DNA of 64,000 nt, taken from Streptoalloteichus tenebrarius. GTDB lineage: Bacteria; Actinomycetota; Actinomycetes; Mycobacteriales; Pseudonocardiaceae. The notes under the pieces were generated by a model. That model made no database searches, was not told the DNA's origin, and saw nothing but the letters and a program-made list of their open reading frames with translations. The stretch lies in assembly GCF_024171885.1 (NCBI RefSeq), contig NZ_JAMTCP010000010.1, positions 37,648 to 101,647 of the forward strand, read 5' to 3'. Made by a program: the position numbers and the translations under genes. Position 1 is the stretch's first letter. The number at the start of each line of letters is the position of its first letter. Below, in pieces: positions 49,277 through 57,437 of the stretch.

Positions 49277-49611
49277 GCTGCGGCAAGCCGCACGAGACGC
49301 CGTGCGACGAGGTCCTCGCCGAGGTCTGGCTCTTCCTCGACCACGAGTGCGACCAGGTCCGTCGGCAGAAGCTGGAGCGCCACCTGGAGGAGTGCGGCGC
49401 GTGCCTGGAGCACTACGGCCTGGAGGAGCACATCAAGGCCCTCCTCGGCAAGAAGTGCGGCGGTGACCACGCGCCCGACGCCCTCAAGCAGCGGCTGCGG
49501 GCCACGATCCGGCAGGCCGTGCTGGAGCAGGCCGAGGTGACGGTGGAGCACCACCCGGACGGGCCGACCGTGGAGGTGCGGGCCCGGCGGGTCGAGCTGA
49601 CCGAAGAGTGA
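49273..49611 (+). CDS. rsrA: anti-sigma factor RsrA (zinc redox switch)
   Basis: A 112-residue zinc anti-sigma protein binding SigH under reducing conditions. Redox ligands are intact with the numbering of Streptomyces RsrA: Cys3, His7, Cys11, then His37, Cys41 and Cys44 in HLEECGAC (ZAS motif HxxxCxxC). Disulfide formation on oxidation releases the sigma factor. It starts with GTG overlapping the sigH stop by 4 bases and is followed by a strong hairpin terminator. Confidence 0.95.
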   Translation: MSCGKPHETPCDEVLAEVWLFLDHECDQVRRQKLERHLEECGACLEHYGLEEHIKALLGKKCGGDHAPDALKQRLRATIRQAVLEQAEVTVEHHPDGPTVEVRARRVELTEE

Positions 49612-49673
49612 CGGCGTGACCGTGACCGCCTGACGGCCGGTCGGGGACGGCGTCCCACCAGCCCCGGAACCCC

Positions 49674-49724
49674 GGACATGACGAAGGCCCCGGACCGAAC
49701 AGGTCCGGGGCCTTCGTCATGTCC
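49674..49724. terminator. long bidirectional terminator between rsrA and the bL37 gene
   Basis: A perfect 23-base inverted repeat (49674-49696 and 49702-49724) with loop GAACA, between the convergent rsrA and bL37 genes. Confidence 0.85.
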
Positions 49725-49735
49725 GCGGCGACGCC

Positions 49736-49810
49736 TCAGGCGTTCGGGCGCTTGCCGTGGTTGGCGCCGCGCTTCTTGCGGTCGCGCTTCTTGCGGGCCC
49801 GCTTCGACAT
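49736..49810 (-). CDS. 50S ribosomal protein bL37 (24 residues)
   Basis: A 24-residue basic peptide, read on the minus strand from ATG at 49810: it begins MSKRARKKRDRKK and ends GANHGKRPNA. It closely matches the actinobacterial bL37 small ribosomal protein found on the mycobacterial 50S subunit. Too short for most gene callers. An AGGAG-type ribosome site is just upstream (GAGGAGAGCCC). Its conserved place beside the anti-sigma gene fits other actinobacteria. Confidence 0.9.
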   Translation of the reverse strand: MSKRARKKRDRKKRGANHGKRPNA

Positions 49811-50053
49811 GGGCTCTCCTCGTCCTCGGTTCGTGCTCGCCCGCGGCCGCCGTCGCCGACGGCAGGCCGCTTGTCGGGCATTGTTGCCTCCCCCCAGTGT
49901 CGCACGCCCGGTCGTGGCGGCTCTGGGAGGGCGGACCCGCTGGTCGCCGTGGTTGGATCGGGCGCGTCGAGGTCCTGGCTCGATTCAGCGCGCCGCCCGG
50001 CCGAGGCGTGCCGGGAGGCCGAGCCGGGGTCGGCCGCGTCGAAGGGATCGGGC

Positions 50054-50269
50054 ATGGCCGAGGAGATCCACGCCGAGATGGTGGCCAACGTGCTGCGCGT
50101 CGAGGTCGCCGAGGGCGAGACCGTCGACAGGGACGCCACGCTGGTGCTGTTGGAGTCGATGAAGATGGAGATCCCCGTGATCACGGAGGTCGGGGGCGTC
50201 GTGGCCAGGGTCGCGGTCAACGCCGGCGACGTGGTGCGGCGGGGTGACCTCATCGCTGTCGTGGAGTGA
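50054..50269 (+). CDS. biotin/lipoyl attachment domain protein (TB7.3-like)
   Basis: A 71-residue single biotinyl/lipoyl domain protein. The modification site is Lys37 in VLLESMKMEIPV, the classical biotin motif (MKM). The rest of the fold, EIHAEMVANVLRVEVAEG at the start and GDVVRRGDLIAVVE at the end, fits the biotin carboxyl carrier type. M. tuberculosis TB7.3 (Rv3221c), also beside SigH/RshA and PdtaS, is a biotinylated protein of the same size; its partner carboxylase is not known. Confidence 0.93.
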   Translation: MAEEIHAEMVANVLRVEVAEGETVDRDATLVLLESMKMEIPVITEVGGVVARVAVNAGDVVRRGDLIAVVE

Positions 50270-50394
50270 CGCGTCGTCCTCCGCGCGGCGTCCCCACGTC
50301 CGACGGCGGCGCGGGGCGACGGCCCCGTGTGAGCCGCCGCACGCCCGCGCGGGAGGGGAAAGTCCACGTCGGACGCCCCGTCCGCGCCGCGGGG

Positions 50395-50400
50395 TAAGTT
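50395..50400 (+). promoter_or_regulatory. -10 hexamer of pdtaS
   Basis: TAAGTT fits TANNNT and lies 6 bases before the GTG start, predicting a leaderless mRNA. Confidence 0.45.
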
Positions 50401-50406
50401 GCGGTC

Positions 50407-51903
50407 GTGTCCACGTTGACCGACCTGCTGGCCGAGCACACGGGTCTGCCCGGCGCCGCCGTCGACCACCTCCAGCTCGTGGTGGCCGAGTGGCAGCTCC
50501 TGTCCGACCTGTCGTTCGCGGACTTCCTGATGTGGGTTCCGCTGGAGGGCGACGAGCAGGCGGGGCGCGGCCGTTTCCTCTGCGTGGCCCAGGCGCGGCC
50601 GACGACCGCGCCGACCGCGCACCCGGAGGACGCCGTGGGCAGCGTGGTGACGGCCGAGGAGCATCCACAGCTCCGCAGGGCCGTGTCCGAGGCGCGCATC
50701 TGCCGGGAGGAGGACCCCCGCTGGCACCTGGGGGTGCCGGTCCGGCGGGAGACCATCCCGGTGCGGATGGGCCGTCAGGTGATCGCGGTGCTCAGCAGGG
50801 ACACGAACCTCGCCGTGCCCAGGGTGCCGAGCCCGTTGGAGATCTCCTACCTCGGCAGCGCCGCCGACCTGTGCCAGATGATCGCCGACGGCACGTTCCC
50901 CACGGCCGAGCCCTCGCCGGGCGTGCACACCAGCCCCCGGGTGGGGGACGGCCTGATCCGGCTGGACGCGGCGGGCGCCGTCGTGTTCGCCAGCCCGAAC
51001 GCCCTGTCGGCGTACCACCGCATGGGGCACGCCGCCGACCTCGTCGGCACCCACCTGGCGCCGCTGACCCGCTCGCTGGTGTCCGACCCGTTCGACGCGG
51101 CCGAGGTCGCCCAGCGCATCCGCTCGGCGCTGGAGGGGCAGCCGTCGATGCGCATGGAGGCGGAGGCGCGGGGGGCGACGGTCCTGTTCCGCGCGTTGCC
51201 GTTGCGCCCGAGGGGGAAGGCGGCCGGCGCGCTGGTGCTGTGCCGGGACGTCACCGAGGTCAAGCGCAGGGACCGCGCGCTGCTCTCCAAGGACGCGACC
51301 ATCCGGGAGATCCACCACCGGGTGAAGAACAACCTCCAGACCGTGGCCGCGTTGCTGCGGCTCCAGTCGCGCCGCACCAACAACCAGGAGGCGCGGCAGG
51401 CGCTGGAGGAGTCGGTGCGGCGGGTCACCTCGATCGCGCTGGTGCACGAGACGCTGTCCATGTCGGTCGACGAGCGGGTCGACCTGGACGACGTGGTGGA
51501 CCGGGTGATCCCGATGATGAGCGACGTCGCGGTCACCGAGACCAGGGTGGCGGTCCGCCGCGAGGGTCGCTTCGGCGTGGTGCCGGCCGAGGTCGCCACG
51601 CCGTTGGTCATGGTGCTGACCGAGCTGGTGCAGAACGCCTTCGAGCACGCCTACGCGCCGGGGCAGCGCGGCGAGGTCGTGGTCCGCGCCGACCGGTCGG
51701 CGAAGTGGCTGGACGTGGTGATCTGTGACGACGGGCGCGGCCTGCCCGCCGGGTTCTCGTTGGAGCGCACCGAACGGCTGGGGCTCCAGATCGTCCGCAC
51801 GCTGGTGGAGTCGGAGCTGCGGGGCTCGCTGAGCCTGCGCCGACGGCAGCAGCCCAGCGGTACCGAGGCGGTGCTCCGGGTGCCGTTGCAGCGACGCCGC
51901 TGA
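50407..51903 (+). CDS. pdtaS: sensor histidine kinase PdtaS-type
   Basis: A 498-residue soluble histidine kinase of the HisKA_2/HWE-like class. An N-terminal GAF-like sensor domain (residues 1-150) and a PAS-like domain (about 180-290, RLDAAGAVVFASPNALSAYHR) precede the kinase core, with phosphoacceptor His303 in IREIHHRVKNNLQTVAALLR, and the ATPase domain with ELVQNAFEHAY, DDGRGLPAGF and GLQIVRTLV. His303 has the same number as in M. tuberculosis PdtaS, which with the RNA-binding regulator PdtaR forms a two-component system controlling transcription antitermination. pdtaR is not in this window. whiB1 follows on the other strand. Confidence 0.94.
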   Translation: MSTLTDLLAEHTGLPGAAVDHLQLVVAEWQLLSDLSFADFLMWVPLEGDEQAGRGRFLCVAQARPTTAPTAHPEDAVGSVVTAEEHPQLRRAVSEARICREEDPRWHLGVPVRRETIPVRMGRQVIAVLSRDTNLAVPRVPSPLEISYLGSAADLCQMIADGTFPTAEPSPGVHTSPRVGDGLIRLDAAGAVVFASPNALSAYHRMGHAADLVGTHLAPLTRSLVSDPFDAAEVAQRIRSALEGQPSMRMEAEARGATVLFRALPLRPRGKAAGALVLCRDVTEVKRRDRALLSKDATIREIHHRVKNNLQTVAALLRLQSRRTNNQEARQALEESVRRVTSIALVHETLSMSVDERVDLDDVVDRVIPMMSDVAVTETRVAVRREGRFGVVPAEVATPLVMVLTELVQNAFEHAYAPGQRGEVVVRADRSAKWLDVVICDDGRGLPAGFSLERTERLGLQIVRTLVESELRGSLSLRRRQQPSGTEAVLRVPLQRRR

Positions 51904-51985
51904 CCGGCCGGCGCCCGACCGGCCCAGCACACTCCACAGAGGACAGTCCGGCTCGGACGGACGGCGCGGACTGTCGCCGTGGGAC

Positions 51986-52045
51986 GGTGTGACCGGAGAC
52001 GGTGTGGTCGGGGACGGTGTGACCGGAGACGGTGTGACCGAAGAC
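51986..52045. repeat. 15-base tandem repeat
   Basis: Four 15-base units of GGTGTGACCGGAGAC (51986, 52001, 52016, 52031), the second and fourth with changes, between pdtaS and the whiB1 terminator. Would encode (GDGVT)n in one frame; no gene is associated. Confidence 0.9.
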
Positions 52046-52100
52046 GGCGGGGTTGGGCGACGGCGGCGGGGCCACGGCGCCGAGGTTGCCCGCCACACGC

Positions 52101-52135
52101 GGAAGGGGCCGGCCCGGGGTGGGCCGGCCCCTTCC
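52101..52135. terminator. bidirectional terminator between pdtaS and whiB1
   Basis: A perfect 15-base inverted repeat, arms 52101-52115 and 52121-52135, with a 5-base loop. It lies between convergent genes. Confidence 0.8.
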
Positions 52136-52158
52136 GGGGTTCTAGCGTGGTGCTGGGG

Positions 52159-52413
52159 TCAGGCGCCGGTACGGGACCGGGTGCGGGCGTTGCGCCGCTT
52201 GAGGGCGCGCCGCTCGTCCTCGCTCATGCCGCCCCACACGCCGGCGTCCTGCCCGCTCTCCAGCGCCCAGGTCAGGCACTCGGAGATGACGGGGCAGCGC
52301 CGGCAGACGGCCTTCGCCTCGGCGATCTGCAGGAGCGCAGGACCGCTGTTCCCCACCGGGAAGAACAGCTCCGGGTCCTCGTCACGGCACACCGCACGGT
52401 GGCGCCAGTCCAT
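52159..52413 (-). CDS. whiB1: WhiB1-type [4Fe-4S] transcription regulator
   Basis: An 84-residue Wbl protein with an iron-sulfur cluster on Cys9, Cys37, Cys40 and Cys46 (numbers as in mycobacterial WhiB1), followed by GVWGGMSEDERR and a basic tail RALKRRNARTRS. Mycobacterial WhiB1 is essential, reacts with nitric oxide and binds domain 4 of the main sigma factor SigA. The ATG at 52413 is followed upstream by a region with two CRP-like palindromes. Confidence 0.95.
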   Translation of the reverse strand: MDWRHRAVCRDEDPELFFPVGNSGPALLQIAEAKAVCRRCPVISECLTWALESGQDAGVWGGMSEDERRALKRRNARTRSRTGA

Positions 52414-52471
52414 TGTTCCTTGCTCCTCGCTAGGCGCGTTGAAGCGCCGGTAGTCAGTGGTCCGGGGTGCT

Positions 52472-52506
52472 TGTGAATGCGTTCACGTGCTTGTGAATGC
52501 TTTCAC
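52472..52506 (-). promoter_or_regulatory. tandem CRP-like operator and promoter region of whiB1
   Basis: Two palindromes, GTGAATGCGTTCAC (52473-52486) and GTGAATGCTTTCAC (52493-52506), lie within an exact 20-base direct duplication. Both resemble the TGTGA-N6-TCACA CRP consensus. A TTGACA -35 on the minus strand is at 52519-52524, so the sites overlap the probable promoter. In M. tuberculosis the whiB1 promoter also has two CRP sites. Confidence 0.7.
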
Positions 52507-52651
52507 GAACTCTCGCGATGTCAAGGGTTTAGCCCCGATCCGGTGAGGCACGTCACCGGAAAGATCGGCTTTCCTGACCTGCGGGTTTCTCTGCGTTACT
52601 ACCTGTCCACCGAGAAGATCGCCACACGATCCCGTTCGGGGGGTACGCAGA

Positions 52652-53587
52652 TCACACCGCGACCCGCAGTGCGGCGGACGCCGAGGAGAACTCCACGGCC
52701 GTTCGCTCACCCAGGTGGTCGCCGTCCACCTGGAGGCGGACCGGGTCGACGCAGGTCACCTTGATGGTACCGACGTCGTCGAGCCGCACCAGGTTCTCGC
52801 CGCGCGGCTCACGGTTGAGGAACACCTGGCCGACGTGCCGCAACACCGTCGGCATCCGCAGGGTGCGCAGCGCGAAGAGGCCCAGCCCGCCGTCGAACGA
52901 GCAGCCCGGGTTCAGGTGCATCGCCCGCGCGTCGAGGTAGGTCCACGGGTCGGTGTTCGACACGAACGCCAGGTGGACGCCGTCCACCGGCTCCGACCCC
53001 GGCACCTCCACCGTCAGCCGGGGATGCCCCCGGTCCAGCCGGAAGTAGCTCGTGACCGCGACGCGCGCGTACCGCAGCGGCGTCGCCGTCCTGCCCTTCG
53101 CCCGCAGCGTCTCCATCCTGGCGACGACGTCGGCGTCCCAGCCGAGGCCCGCGTTGAAGGTGAACCAGCGCGCGGCCTGCTCGCCCTCCCCGCTCACCCT
53201 GCCGAGGCCGACCCGGCGGCTGGAGCCCTCCTCGACGGCGCGCAGCAGGTGGTGCGTGGCCTCGACCGGGTCGCGCGGCAGCCCCAGCGCCCTGGCGAAG
53301 ACGTTGGCCGACCCGCCGGGGACGACACCGAGCATGGGCGCGTCGTCCCGGACCCCCTCGGCCAGCAGCCCGTTGACCACCTCGTTGACGGTGCCGTCGC
53401 CCCCGTGCGCCACCACCAGGTCGAACCCGGACGCGGCGGCCTCGCGGGCCGCGTCCGCGGCGTGGCCCCGGTAGTCGGTCTCCAGCACGTCCAGCTTCAC
53501 CGCGCTGGCCAGGGCGTGGGCGAGCACGTCCCGTCCGGCGGGCGTGGTGGCGGTGGCCTGGGGGTTGACCACGAGCAGGGCGCGCAC
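52652..53587 (-). CDS. diacylglycerol/sphingosine kinase-like lipid kinase
   Basis: A 311-residue lipid kinase of the DAGK catalytic family. The nucleotide motif is VAHGGDGTVNEVVNGLL with GVVPGGSANVFARALGLP, the family glycine-rich motif. The C-terminal domain shows FTFNAGLGWDADVV, LGLFALRTLRMP, TCVDPVRLQVDGDHLGE. It would phosphorylate diacylglycerol, or a related lipid, on the cytoplasmic face. The GTG at 53587 is set by a TACGCT hexamer 6 bases upstream; the frame is open further upstream without family similarity. Confidence 0.92.
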   Translation of the reverse strand: MRALLVVNPQATATTPAGRDVLAHALASAVKLDVLETDYRGHAADAAREAAASGFDLVVAHGGDGTVNEVVNGLLAEGVRDDAPMLGVVPGGSANVFARALGLPRDPVEATHHLLRAVEEGSSRRVGLGRVSGEGEQAARWFTFNAGLGWDADVVARMETLRAKGRTATPLRYARVAVTSYFRLDRGHPRLTVEVPGSEPVDGVHLAFVSNTDPWTYLDARAMHLNPGCSFDGGLGLFALRTLRMPTVLRHVGQVFLNREPRGENLVRLDDVGTIKVTCVDPVRLQVDGDHLGERTAVEFSSASAALRVAV

Positions 53588-53593
53588 GAGTCG

Positions 53594-53599
53594 AGCGTA
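53594..53599 (-). promoter_or_regulatory. -10 hexamer of the lipid kinase gene
   Basis: TACGCT on the minus strand ends 6 bases before the GTG at 53587; leaderless. Confidence 0.45.
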
Positions 53600-53818
53600 G
53601 GTCAGGGTCGGAGGCGGGCGTCCGCCTCGGTCGGCCAGGAGGAGGGCGGTATCACAGTCGCGCGAGGTCGGCGCGCGCGTCGGGCGCGCTGTCCGACCGG
53701 TGCGAGGTGCCGTGCCGCGAGGTCGTGCGCGGGGCGGGCATAGCATCGCGGATGCGCCCGTGGCGTGGTCGCCACGTGGTCCGTTCCGCATCCGCCACCT
53801 CTCCCAGGAGGACGACGA

Positions 53819-54238
53819 GTGCCCACCGAAGCCGCCCCGACGCCGCGCGGCGTGCGCGTCGCCGGAGCGTTGACCGGCCTTCAGGGCGTCGCCGGCGTGG
53901 GATACGCCGTCGCGCTCGCCACCCAGACCGGCCACGAGCACGGCCCCTACAGCGCCCTCGGCACCGCGGCCTACTTCCTGGTGCTGAGCGCCGGCGTGCT
54001 CGCGGCGAGCGTCGGCCTGCTGCGCGGTCGTCGGTGGGCGCGCACGCCGTCGTTGTTCGTGCAGCTCGTGCTGCTCGGCGTGGCCTGGTACGCGTTCGGG
54101 TCGGCCGGTCAGCACGTCGCCGGCGTCGTGGTCGCCGTGTTCTGCCTGGCCATCATCGTGCTGCTGTTCACCGCCGAGTCCAGGGCGTGGGCCATGGGAG
54201 TCGGACCCTACGACCCGGACGCGCCCGACCGGGACTGA
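53819..54238 (+). CDS. small four-helix integral membrane protein
   Basis: A 139-residue membrane protein with four hydrophobic segments (about residues 14-31, 47-66, 78-93, 99-117) and a short cytoplasmic tail (GVGPYDPDAPDRD). No family name is certain; such proteins are common in actinobacteria. The GTG at 53819 follows AGGAGG. A hairpin terminator follows the stop. Confidence 0.75.
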   Translation: MPTEAAPTPRGVRVAGALTGLQGVAGVGYAVALATQTGHEHGPYSALGTAAYFLVLSAGVLAASVGLLRGRRWARTPSLFVQLVLLGVAWYAFGSAGQHVAGVVVAVFCLAIIVLLFTAESRAWAMGVGPYDPDAPDRD

Positions 54239-54261
54239 CGCCGGGGCCCACCCAGGAACGC

Positions 54262-54293
54262 CGAGGGGCGTGGCCGACCGGCCACGCCCCTCG
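54262..54293. terminator. bidirectional terminator
   Basis: A perfect 14-base inverted repeat (54262-54275 and 54280-54293) with loop GACC, between the convergent small membrane protein and FG-GAP genes. Confidence 0.75.
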
Positions 54294-54306
54294 CTCATGT
54301 CACCTG

Positions 54307-55326
54307 TCAGGTGATGATGTCGTTGACCTCCCAGCCCCAGCTCAACAGCACCGGCGCGCCGAAGGTCGCGGTGCCGTTCAACGACCTGCTGTGCGGGTAG
54401 GCGTACAGCTTGCCGTCCTTCATCCGGGCGATGATGTCCTCGAACCCGTCCTTGTTGACGTCCGCGATCAGCACCGTGTCGGCGACGTCCCAGCCCCAGC
54501 CGGTGACCACGGGCTGAGGCTCGTCGGCCGCGGCAGTGCTCCGCGCCGCGGTGGCGCTTCGCGCGGAGTGCCCCTCGGCCGGGATCTTGCTCAGCTTCGG
54601 CTTGGGCGCCATCCGCGGCTCGTTGGGGGGAGGCTCCGTGGGCACGACGAACATCGTGTTGCCGTCGTGCGTGATGATGTCAAGGTAGCCGTCGTCGTTC
54701 ATGTCCGAGAACTGGAGCCATCGGCTGTCCTGCCAGTTCCACCCGAAGTAGACCGGCGCGTCGAACATCCCGGTGCTGAGGGCGCCGGTGTTCGGGTAGC
54801 GGTAGAGGTCGCCGGTGCCGGCGCGGCGGGCGATGATGTCGTCTCGTCCATCGCCGTTGGTGTCGACGATGGTCAGCAGGTCGTTGATGTTCCATCCGAG
54901 ACCGATCAGGATCTTCGTGGAGAAGGTGTTGTACCCGCTGGGGTTCCCGCTGTGCAGGTAGGCGTACAGCTCGCCGTTGCTGAAGCGTGCGACGACGTCC
55001 GACCGGCCGTCGCCGTTGACGTCCGCGCGGCCGATCCAGTTCGCGTCGCCCCACCCGTAACCGACGCTGAACGGTGCCTGGAACGTCGACGTGCCGTTGA
55101 ACTGACGCGAGTGCGGGTAGACCATCAGGTGACCGGTGCTCGCGTTGCGGGCCACCAGGTCCGGCCAGCCGTCCAAGGTGACGTCCGTCGCGCGCCCGCC
55201 CGAGTTGATCTGGTCCGCCGCGCCGGTGCCGGCGGTGCCCAGCAGCACCATGCCGGCGACGGCCGCCGCCGTGGCCGCGCGGAGGAGTCTTCGCGTGGTG
55301 GAGCCGATCCCCCTGCCGAGGCTCAT
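54307..55326 (-). CDS. secreted FG-GAP/VCBS-repeat protein
   Basis: A 339-residue exported protein. A Sec signal peptide (RRLLRAATAAAVAGMVLLGTAGTGAA) is followed by six to seven repeats of an Asp-rich beta-propeller motif: DLVARNASTGHLMVY, DVNGDGRSDVVARFSNGELY, DTNGDGRDDIIARRAGTGDLY, DMNDDGYLDIITHDGNTMF, DVNKDGFEDIIARMKDGKLY. The DxNxDGxxD units bind calcium in such proteins. A Pro/Lys/Ala linker (residues about 230-265) splits the propeller. Function (adhesion, carbohydrate binding or other) is unknown. The ATG follows AGGAAGGGA. Confidence 0.85.
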   Translation of the reverse strand: MSLGRGIGSTTRRLLRAATAAAVAGMVLLGTAGTGAADQINSGGRATDVTLDGWPDLVARNASTGHLMVYPHSRQFNGTSTFQAPFSVGYGWGDANWIGRADVNGDGRSDVVARFSNGELYAYLHSGNPSGYNTFSTKILIGLGWNINDLLTIVDTNGDGRDDIIARRAGTGDLYRYPNTGALSTGMFDAPVYFGWNWQDSRWLQFSDMNDDGYLDIITHDGNTMFVVPTEPPPNEPRMAPKPKLSKIPAEGHSARSATAARSTAAADEPQPVVTGWGWDVADTVLIADVNKDGFEDIIARMKDGKLYAYPHSRSLNGTATFGAPVLLSWGWEVNDIIT

Positions 55327-55474
55327 GCTCGTCCCTTCCTGAGGCGACAAAGACATGATCATCGTTCGGGTTCCTGTCGGGACCGGCAAGCACATTCGCC
55401 GTTCGGCGGGCACGGTTTGGCGCTACCGGTCCCGGTCTCGCTGAGCTGAACGCCGCAACGGCTCCGAACGGCGG

Positions 55475-55513
55475 CGAGCCGGACGGTCCGACACTGTCAG
55501 GCCGTCCGGCTCG
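55475..55513. terminator. hairpin, probable terminator of the GNAT gene
   Basis: CGAGCCGGACGG at 55475-55486 pairs with CCGTCCGGCTCG at 55502-55513 around 15 bases; it is just beyond the GNAT stop. Confidence 0.6.
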
Positions 55514-55538
55514 TTGTTCGGTTCGTGCGGGACGTGGG

Positions 55539-56030
55539 TCAGGCGCGGCCGGCGGCGCCCAGGGCCGCGAGGGCCTCGTCGGTGACCCGGTAGACGGTCC
55601 ACTCGTCCATCGGGACCGCGCCCAGCGACTTGTAGAAGTTGATCGCCGGCGTGTTCCAGTCCAGCACCCACCACTCCAGGCGCGCGTAACCGCGCCGCAC
55701 GCACTCCTCGGCCAGCTCGGTGAGCAGGGCCCTGCCCAGCCCCGACCCGCGCTGGCCCGGCCGCACGTACAGGTCCTCCAGGTAGATGCCGTGGGTGCCG
55801 CGCCAGGTGGAGAAGTTCAGGAACCACAGGGCGTAGCCCACGACCTCGCCGTCGACCTCGGCGACGTGGCCGAACAGCGCCGGGCGTTCGGCGAAGAGCG
55901 CGGCCCGCAACTGGTCGGGCGTCAGGTGGCACTCGTGCCGCGCCCGCTCGTACTCGGCCAGCTCGTAGACCAGCTCGACGACCTTCTCCACGTCCGACTC
56001 GCGCACGGGACGCACTCGTGGGTCGGCCAC
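55539..56030 (-). CDS. GNAT family N-acetyltransferase
   Basis: A 163-residue acetyltransferase. Motif A, the acetyl-CoA binding loop, is VRPGQRGSGLGRALLTELAEEC, preceded by YLEDLYV; the C-terminal strand is LEWWVLDWNTPAINFYKSLGA, as in the spermidine/diamine acetyltransferase-like group (SSAT-like). The acceptor is unknown. The GTG at 56030 follows GGAGGAG; a second GTG at 56036 overlaps that site. It is 24 bases downstream of the phosphatase gene, likely an operon. Confidence 0.88.
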   Translation of the reverse strand: MADPRVRPVRESDVEKVVELVYELAEYERARHECHLTPDQLRAALFAERPALFGHVAEVDGEVVGYALWFLNFSTWRGTHGIYLEDLYVRPGQRGSGLGRALLTELAEECVRRGYARLEWWVLDWNTPAINFYKSLGAVPMDEWTVYRVTDEALAALGAAGRA

Positions 56031-56054
56031 GGCCACCTCCTCCAGCTCACCCGG

Positions 56055-56666
56055 TCAGACGAGTTCCCATGGTGGCACGTTCATCCGGCCGATCTGGGGC
56101 ACGCCCCGTTCGTGGCCGAGCACCCCGATCCCCGCCGCCTCCAGCCCGAAGTGCACGCCGGCCGTCGCGGGCAGGCCGATCCACCGGGCCGTCAGCACGC
56201 GGCTGAAGTGACCGTGGCCGACCAGGACGACGTCGCCCTGGTCCAACGCGGCCCTGGCGCGGGTGAGGACGGCGTCGGCCCGGTCCGTCACCTGTCCGGG
56301 GTCCTCCCCGCCCGGCACGGGGTGTGTCCAGACCGTCCACCCGGCGACCGTCTGGCGGATCTCCGGAGTGGTGAGGCCCTCGTACTCGCCGTAGTTCCAC
56401 TCGGCGAGTTCCTCGGTCACCTCGTCCGGGGCGAGCCCGGCCAGCTCGGCCGTGCGCAGCGCGCGCTGGCGCGGACTGGACAGCACCAGGGCGGGACGTT
56501 CGTCCGTGCCCCGCAGCCGCGTCAGGATCGCGCCGGCCGCCCTGGCGACCCGTTCCCCGTTGTCGGTCAACGGCACGTCGCTGTAGCTGGTGTGCTTGCC
56601 CGTCGCCGACCACTCCGTCTCACCATGCCGGATGAGGTAGACCGCAGGTTCCCTGTCCGCTCCCAC
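56055..56666 (-). CDS. histidine phosphatase family protein
   Basis: A 203-residue phosphoglycerate-mutase-like phosphatase. The catalytic His is in VYLIRHGETEWSATGKHTS, with the second Arg in VLSSPRQRALRTAEL, the acid in EELAEWNYGEYEGLT and second His in VVLVGHGHFSRVL. It acts on a small phosphorylated compound; some mycobacterial relatives were described as acid phosphatases, but the substrate is not known. The GTG at 56666 is placed by the TACGAT hexamer 6 bases upstream. Confidence 0.9.
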   Translation of the reverse strand: MGADREPAVYLIRHGETEWSATGKHTSYSDVPLTDNGERVARAAGAILTRLRGTDERPALVLSSPRQRALRTAELAGLAPDEVTEELAEWNYGEYEGLTTPEIRQTVAGWTVWTHPVPGGEDPGQVTDRADAVLTRARAALDQGDVVLVGHGHFSRVLTARWIGLPATAGVHFGLEAAGIGVLGHERGVPQIGRMNVPPWELV

Positions 56667-56672
56667 CCGTTG

Positions 56673-56678
56673 ATCGTA
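56673..56678 (-). promoter_or_regulatory. -10 hexamer of the histidine phosphatase gene
   Basis: TACGAT on the minus strand is followed after 6 bases by the GTG at 56666; leaderless. Confidence 0.45.
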
Positions 56679-56950
56679 GGTTCACCGCGTCGTGGGGACC
56701 CGTCCACGGCCACCGCATCGGCTGACGGCCGGCGGGACGAGGCGGGGGAGCCGGGCGGCTGTACATGGTGGACAGACGGGACGGCCGGCGGCGCCAGGAC
56801 GGGTCTCCCCGCCCGACACCACCGGCCGTCCTGTTTGACCGTCCTGTTCGGACGCCCCCTCGCGCCGCGCCGAAGGGCGGCACGAGGACGGGGGACGTCA
56901 CCCGGCGACGCGGTCCGCGCCGGTCGGGGACGTTCCCCCGCGCCGCGGCC

Positions 56951-57358
56951 TCACGCCTGCTTGGTCTCCCAGAAGATCTTGTCGATCTGGGCGATCAGGT
57001 CGAGCAGCTCCTGGCCCTTGGCCGGGTCCATGGAGCCCTTGACGCCCGAGGCGCCCGCGGCCTTGGTCGCCTTGTTGAACAGGTCGTGCAACTGGGGGTA
57101 CTTCTCGAAGTGCGGCGCCTTGAAGTAGTCGGTCCACAGGACCCAGAGGTGGTGCTTGACCAGCTCGGCGCGCTGCTCCTTGATGATGATCGCCCGCTGG
57201 CGGAACTCCGGGTCCTCGTTGGCCTGGTACTTCTCCTGGATGGCCTTGATGGACTCGGCCTCGATCCGGGCCTGGGCCGGATCGTAGACGCCGCACGGGA
57301 GGTCGCAGTGCGCGGTGGCCTCCAGACGCGGACCGAGGACGCGCGACAGCAGTCGCAT
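56951..57358 (-). CDS. sodN: nickel superoxide dismutase precursor
   Basis: A 135-residue Ni-SOD precursor. The leader of 16 residues ends EATA, and the mature protein begins with His1-Cys2-Asp3-Leu4-Pro5-Cys6-Gly7 (HCDLPCGVYDP), the full nickel hook with amino-terminal His1, Cys2 and Cys6 ligands. The rest is the four-helix bundle of the hexamer. Processing by SodX exposes His1. ATG at 57358 follows GGGAGGAAAG. It is cytoplasmic. Actinobacterial Ni-SOD is often under control of a nickel-responsive Fur-type regulator, but no operator is obvious here. Confidence 0.97.
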   Translation of the reverse strand: MRLLSRVLGPRLEATAHCDLPCGVYDPAQARIEAESIKAIQEKYQANEDPEFRQRAIIIKEQRAELVKHHLWVLWTDYFKAPHFEKYPQLHDLFNKATKAAGASGVKGSMDPAKGQELLDLIAQIDKIFWETKQA

Positions 57359-57437
57359 CTTTCCTCCCTGACAGTGGATGCTCCGACGCGGCAGACCCTA
57401 CCCCTGGATCATGGTGTCGGCAGGCGGGAGGTGATCG

